25,620 bases of DNA. It comes from a virus. The translations under genes were made by a program, and so were the position numbers. Where the stretch lies: positions 1 to 25,620 of IMG/VR virus record IMGVR_UViG_3300046820_001170; one strand, 5' to 3'. Of this stretch, positions 21,758 through 25,620 are shown piece after piece. Positions within the stretch are counted from its first letter, which is position 1. Each line of letters opens with the position of its first letter. A model generated the notes under the pieces. It did not search any database. It was not told the origin of the DNA and saw only the letters and a program-made list of their open reading frames with translations.

Positions 21758-22168
21758 AACTATTTTGTGGATTTTTGTAGAAAGTTCTCTAAGATCATCG
21801 CCTTGAGTTAGAAGTACAGTATTTCTGTAGTTCTGCCACTCTACTCTAAAGGACGTGTCTAAGATTCCCTCGTTTAGGGACTTAATTAGAAGGTTTAAAC
21901 TGTTAATCGTGTATAACGTATTAGTTTCCTTCTTTCTGTGTAAAAGTATCGTATTTGGAAGTACTCTTGTATTAGTACTTTGAACTTGAATATTATAAGT
22001 GCATAAAAACTCGTCAGAATCTTCAGATTCCAATACGAATATCTTTCCGTACATAATAACATATTCGGATTTAATCGTATCTAAAACCTCTTCCAACTTG
22101 TCTTTAGGAGAGAATGTGCAAAATAACTTATTCTTCAATTGATCTTGTGTTAACTGTATAAATTCCAT
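21749..22168 (-). CDS. Conserved hypothetical replication-module protein (139 aa)
   Basis: This is a 139-residue soluble protein: FIQLTQDQLKNKLFCTFSP, then EYVIMYGKIFVLESED, and LYTINSLNLLIKSLNEGILD near 85-104. It has the feel of a small alpha/beta protein and has one clear hydrophobic repeat. I recall comparable proteins near the ssDNA-binding gene in T4-like phages of marine and gut bacteria, but no function is established. It lies 22 bp after the polymerase-like gene and ahead of the SSB gene, so it probably participates in replication. No nuclease, ATPase or metal motif is visible. Confidence 0.68.
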   Translation of the reverse strand: MEFIQLTQDQLKNKLFCTFSPKDKLEEVLDTIKSEYVIMYGKIFVLESEDSDEFLCTYNIQVQSTNTRVLPNTILLHRKKETNTLYTINSLNLLIKSLNEGILDTSFRVEWQNYRNTVLLTQGDDLRELSTKIHKIVNL

Positions 22169-22190
22169 AATAAATAGTTCGTTCTTAGGG

Positions 22191-23486
22191 TTAAAAGTTG
22201 TAGTTGTTGCTTTTTTTAGCTTTTACTTTAAATCTATCCGCCTCTAGGATATCTTTAATATGAGATAAGGTGCCTTTTCCGTCTGATGCTGCATAATCGA
22301 TTAATATTGAATCATATACAACTAAAAGTACTTTGCTTTGTTTATCTTGAAGATAGCTTTTTAGCTTATCTAGTTTTTTAACGTTATTTACTGTCTCTAA
22401 GCACTGAATATAGTAGTTAAAGAGCTTTTGAGGATTAGCATTCTCTAGTATAAGCTTTCTTCTATTCGGTAGCTCTAAAAAGCCGTTTCCTTTGTAGGTA
22501 GTCCACATAGCATCTACTGCAATTGCTACGTCTTCGAAGAATTCGATATGTCTGTATTCATCTTCTACTCCGTTATACATCTGTCTAAACGTAATTTTCT
22601 TAGCTTCTTGATATTCTTCAGGTGTCAATTCGTCTTTTTCGAAGTATTGCTTACCTAAATACTCGTGAATTGACTCATCTTGTGGTATTTCAGTACCCAT
22701 TTTATTGGCAATTAACCTTAAATGGTATCCGTCAAAATCAAACTCTACAAAAGCATCGTTTTCTGGTACAAAAGCTGTCCTAGAACCGTTCTCTTTATTA
22801 AAAGCAAGAAAGTTTATGCTATTAAATGCATTAGTAGGACGTGAAGTAATGTTATATAGGTTATAACTTGAGTAAACCCTACTATCCCTTAGAGATCTAC
22901 CTTTCCAAGGAGTTTCAAAGTACTTATCAAAGAGCCTTTCATCTACTAAGATTCCCTGCTCTTCTACCCATTTATATACTTCAGTATATTTGCTCTGCCA
23001 CTCAGCATTTGACTCTCTTCCTGCGTAATCTTTAACCATTTCAAACATACACTCACATCTTTCATAATGCTTTGAGATTGGAACGAGAGTATTTACTTGT
23101 GAGGAGTATTTAAACTTTTCATAGTAATCTAAATGTACAGGTGTATAGCACTGTACGTCTGGAATTTTACCTTCTACATCGAGTAGAGTAAAGTATAAGT
23201 CGATTGAATTAGGTAAATCTAGGTAATAAGAATGCCATTTCTTATCTAATAAGTAAATTTTAGGAATACCTTTTAAAAAGGTCTGAATTTGATTGATAGG
23301 AAGGGAAAAGGCTTCTGAATGATTGATTGGAATAATGTATCCTTTCTCAAAATCATTATAATATAAGACGCACGGTGTAGTTAAAGCAGGATGAGTATGT
23401 TCGGACATCGACATTAACTCAATAAAGCATTTTTCCGGCTTAGGTAGCTGAGAGAGTTGCTCTGCTGTCTCAATAATGAAATACAT
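22191..23486 (-). CDS. Compact, divergent family A DNA polymerase-like protein
   Basis: This is a 431-residue protein whose C-terminal two thirds follow the family A motif order. YNITSRPTNAFNSINF (211-226) corresponds to the GRLSS-x-PNLQN region. EFDFDGYHLRLIA (248-260) is motif A, with Asp250 at the metal site. AKKITFRQMYNG (295-306) is motif B, keeping Lys296, Phe300 and Tyr304. VYDSILI (390-396) is motif C, keeping Asp392. Motif A Glu710 is His255, and motif C HDE reads YDS. The N-terminal 125 residues look like a decayed exonuclease domain: PIN-like strand spacing is kept, but the DTE acids are absent (FIELMSM). Both metal Asp residues survive, so catalysis is possible but not shown. It is distinct from the full polymerase at 3765-6074. 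Confidence 0.78.
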   Translation of the reverse strand: MYFIIETAEQLSQLPKPEKCFIELMSMSEHTHPALTTPCVLYYNDFEKGYIIPINHSEAFSLPINQIQTFLKGIPKIYLLDKKWHSYYLDLPNSIDLYFTLLDVEGKIPDVQCYTPVHLDYYEKFKYSSQVNTLVPISKHYERCECMFEMVKDYAGRESNAEWQSKYTEVYKWVEEQGILVDERLFDKYFETPWKGRSLRDSRVYSSYNLYNITSRPTNAFNSINFLAFNKENGSRTAFVPENDAFVEFDFDGYHLRLIANKMGTEIPQDESIHEYLGKQYFEKDELTPEEYQEAKKITFRQMYNGVEDEYRHIEFFEDVAIAVDAMWTTYKGNGFLELPNRRKLILENANPQKLFNYYIQCLETVNNVKKLDKLKSYLQDKQSKVLLVVYDSILIDYAASDGKGTLSHIKDILEADRFKVKAKKSNNYNF

Positions 23487-23509
23487 AACTTTTATTTACA
23501 GTAAATATA

Positions 23510-24193
23510 CTACATACTTCCCGAAGTAGCAACTGATGGACTAGTTATTTTTGCAAATTTAGTATAATCTCCTCCAATATACTCTATAATACCTCTAAAG
23601 CTTTTTTGTTTAACTTCTGTTACACGTTTATTAGTAGTAAAAACTCCTCCTTGAATCTGGTATTGAGAGATTCTCGTATCGTTTAACGGCCCAGTTAGTT
23701 GCCATAGCATATCTGTAATTTCATACGAAAGTAAACTTCTGTCTACATTTCCATTTGATACTTGACTCCAGTCTTGCTGTGAAATTTCTATAATAAATCC
23801 TGGTCCGCTTACTTTTTTAGCAAAGTACCTCGTAAAATAACCTCTTTGATAATCACTAGGTACAGGTATAGGAGTATAGGGGTTTAGTTCTACTAAATTA
23901 CCGGCAAGTTGCCCGGTCGATTGATCATAAGCTGTAGAAGAGCTAGGTACTACAGTTATGTTATTAACTGAATTAGTAAGTGTAGCGCTACTTCTATTAC
24001 GTGCATTAAAAAGACTTATTGGTATTAATTCTTCGTTTGTTCCTAACGCTGGAGTCATACCTGTAAAAAACTTATTGTTATAAGTTTCGTAATACTTCCC
24101 GGTATAGGGATTTCCATTAGGTAACACGAACTGGTTACCTCTAGTATACTTATTTGTAGATACTCTACTTAATGGATAATACTTTAATGCCAT
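23510..24193 (-). CDS. Putative virion structural protein (227 aa)
   Basis: This is a 227-residue Ser/Thr/Asn/Tyr-rich protein with beta-strand and loop character and no enzyme motif. Elements such as NGNPYTGKYYETYNNKFFTG (25-44) and an N-terminal ALKYYPLSRV resemble proteins near the tail or neck genes of large phages in my recollection. The sequence is low in charged residues and rich in aromatic and Pro/Gly turns, as expected for a virion protein. It lies 3 bp after the baseplate-like gene at the right edge, ahead of the replication block. No signal peptide is visible. The structural role is inferred from composition and neighbours. Confidence 0.6.
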   Translation of the reverse strand: MALKYYPLSRVSTNKYTRGNQFVLPNGNPYTGKYYETYNNKFFTGMTPALGTNEELIPISLFNARNRSSATLTNSVNNITVVPSSSTAYDQSTGQLAGNLVELNPYTPIPVPSDYQRGYFTRYFAKKVSGPGFIIEISQQDWSQVSNGNVDRSLLSYEITDMLWQLTGPLNDTRISQYQIQGGVFTTNKRVTEVKQKSFRGIIEYIGGDYTKFAKITSPSVATSGSM

Positions 24194-24196
24194 ATT

Positions 24197-25620
24197 CTAT
24201 ACAGTTATACCTATTATTTTATAATACTCTCTTAAATAAGGTAAAGCCTCCGGTGACGTTTCTTTCCAGTTATTCTTTTTCCATAGATTATACTCCTCTA
24301 ATGTCTTAGCTACTATACTAGCTACTTTATCTTGAGGAGGTCTAAGTATTACAAAGTAGTCAGACTTACCTAATTTACCGTTAGAAAGACCGATGCTCTT
24401 TGCAGCTACAGAATTACTTACATTACCGCCAATTCCTGTAGCAGTATTACCGCTTATACTAGTTATAATGTCTCCATGGCTGGTTCCAGACCAAGGCTTA
24501 GTTGAAAAAGTTAGATTGTTCTCTCTATTTGCTACTATTAAATCTCCTACCTGTATATTAGTTTTACTAGGATCTAAGACTTGAAATCCATTAGGGTTAG
24601 TTCTCAAAGCTTGTGCGTACCCTGTATGTAATGCGTTAACAGGAAAGCTACTTACTCCTGCCTGTCTCATTACGTAACTTATAAAGCCTGCACTCCATGG
24701 TTTTGCATCGCTTAATGTAGTTATGGTAGCTAAGGAAGTTTGTAAAATATCTGCTCTCTTTGCTGGTGTTTCTATTAATACTGGTGTTTTTAACTTTATC
24801 ATCTGTCCTTTAATCTTAGTTAACCATTCGTTATTTTGAATAGTATGTACTAAACCAGTTACAATGAAAGCAATCTTAGTTTTACCTCCATCTCCTCTAT
24901 AAGTAGCGGGAAGTCTATCGTTTGGAACAGTAAAGGCGTTCATCATTACTATACCGCTTATACCGTCCACTGTTATTTCTAATTCGAGAGATACGTAAGG
25001 AGAGGCACTAGTTAAAGGATTAGATGACTTTACTTTAGACATTCTCTCAAGGTAGTAGTTCTTAGCAGCTTCAATATTCTTAGGATTATACCCATCAAAT
25101 TTAGAATATAAGCTCCTTACATGATCGTTAAATAAATCTGCTGCTTGTTGATCAGAAGAAACTCCCTTTGCGTTTGTTTTTGATTTTTCGTTGGTGCTAG
25201 TTGCTACTGAAGGATCTTCTTTTGAACGAGAATATCTATCTTCAAAGAACGTATTTAAATGGCTATACGAAGAATGATCTTTAGAATTTACTGAGCCGGT
25301 TTCTGCTTGTGCAGATATTGCAATCTTACTTGCTAATTTAGAAGAAATTGTAGTGTTAAAGCGAAATTCTCTCGTAATGCTTTTTGTTCCTATTACCGAT
25401 ATTGATCCTGGTGCATCTGGAGAAGCAATTATAGTAGCATCTAAAGGTAGCTGTCCTGCGGTTGTAGGATTATTTGTTTGATTTGCAGCTAATCCTTGTT
25501 GACTTAATACTGTAGCTTGACCGGTAGTGTTATTAGGAGTACTTCCTTCTCCCAAAGGTACCCATTGGTCATCTACTATCTGTACTACGTTAGAATCGTC
25601 TATGTAACTAGCTCTAAAAG
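24197..25620 (-). CDS. Baseplate/tail protein with DUF2272-like C-terminal domain, 5'-truncated by window edge
   Basis: The reading frame stays open through the right edge, so the start lies beyond 25620; 473 residues are visible. The internal TTG at 25555 is not a credible start. A linker-like segment rich in Thr, Ser and Asn leads into SLELEITVDGISGIVMMNAF and FIVTGLVHTIQNNEWLTKI, a phage baseplate-protein pattern. The C-terminal part has KPWSAGFISYVMRQAG, IQVGDLIVANRE, TSHGDIITS and GGNVSNSV, matching the DUF2272 family (NlpC/P60-like fold). The usual peptidase Cys is replaced by Ser in PWSAGF, as in other DUF2272 proteins. It could be a cell wall-interacting domain of the tail tip. Activity is unproven. 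Confidence 0.75.
   Translation of the reverse strand, partial: FRASYIDDSNVVQIVDDQWVPLGEGSTPNNTTGQATVLSQQGLAANQTNNPTTAGQLPLDATIIASPDAPGSISVIGTKSITREFRFNTTISSKLASKIAISAQAETGSVNSKDHSSYSHLNTFFEDRYSRSKEDPSVATSTNEKSKTNAKGVSSDQQAADLFNDHVRSLYSKFDGYNPKNIEAAKNYYLERMSKVKSSNPLTSASPYVSLELEITVDGISGIVMMNAFTVPNDRLPATYRGDGGKTKIAFIVTGLVHTIQNNEWLTKIKGQMIKLKTPVLIETPAKRADILQTSLATITTLSDAKPWSAGFISYVMRQAGVSSFPVNALHTGYAQALRTNPNGFQVLDPSKTNIQVGDLIVANRENNLTFSTKPWSGTSHGDIITSISGNTATGIGGNVSNSVAAKSIGLSNGKLGKSDYFVILRPPQDKVASIVAKTLEEYNLWKKNNWKETSPEALPYLREYYKIIGITV

Noticed and set aside
24393-24584. Plus-strand open frames across the window, such as this one and those inside groEL and the polymerase
   Set aside because: They are antisense shadows of well-supported minus-strand genes, with no recognisable domains.

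Overview
The window looks like part of the genome of a large, low-GC tailed phage. A gp32-like ssDNA-binding protein, a UvsX-like recombinase and a gp41-like helicase lie in T4-like order. They are followed by a class II ribonucleotide reductase, nucleotide-metabolism genes, and two virion-type proteins at the right edge. A Bacteroidota (flavobacterial-type) host is inferred from A-rich start regions mostly lacking Shine-Dalgarno sequences, a DUF5522 protein, and small proteins of a type I associate with phages of that phylum. The host assignment is an inference. Every supported gene is on the minus strand, so transcription runs from high to low coordinates. No gap exceeds 100 bp. I saw no tRNA, rRNA, CRISPR array or insertion sequence.

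Layout in transcription order. (1) 25620-23510: a virion/baseplate-type protein with a DUF2272-like C-terminal domain, cut by the window edge, and a second putative structural protein. (2) 23486-17336: replication and recombination, with a compact divergent family A polymerase-like protein, a conserved unknown, the SSB, the recombinase, a 5'-3' exonuclease and the replicative helicase. (3) 17305-14951: a small unknown, the B12-dependent ribonucleotide reductase and a DUF5522 protein. (4) 14932-7936: an almost uninterrupted 7-deazaguanine DNA-modification locus of QueD, small ORFs, QueE, small ORFs, QueC, a DpdA-type transglycosylase, QueF, a PurN-like formyltransferase (DpdN-like), a P-loop kinase and FolE. 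(5) 7936-3765: two small ORFs, a dUTPase/dCTP deaminase-fold protein, a four-helix membrane protein and the main family A DNA polymerase. (6) 3672-1006: Hsp20, a small protein, GroES and GroEL, closed by a rho-independent terminator. (7) 944-1: an A-type Fe-S carrier and a secreted DRGH nuclease cut by the left edge.

Taken together, FolE, QueD, QueE and QueC should make preQ0 from GTP. QueF should reduce it to preQ1, DpdA should exchange a deazaguanine base into phage DNA, and the formyltransferase suggests the end product 7-(formylamino)methyl-7-deazaguanine. Several pathway enzymes have unusual metal sites. QueC has lost all four zinc cysteines, QueE has 35 residues between the second and third cluster cysteines, and QueD has a rearranged His set. 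The other notable points are the second polymerase-like gene, a viral GroEL/GroES/Hsp20 set, and an IscA-like protein that could supply the radical-SAM QueE.
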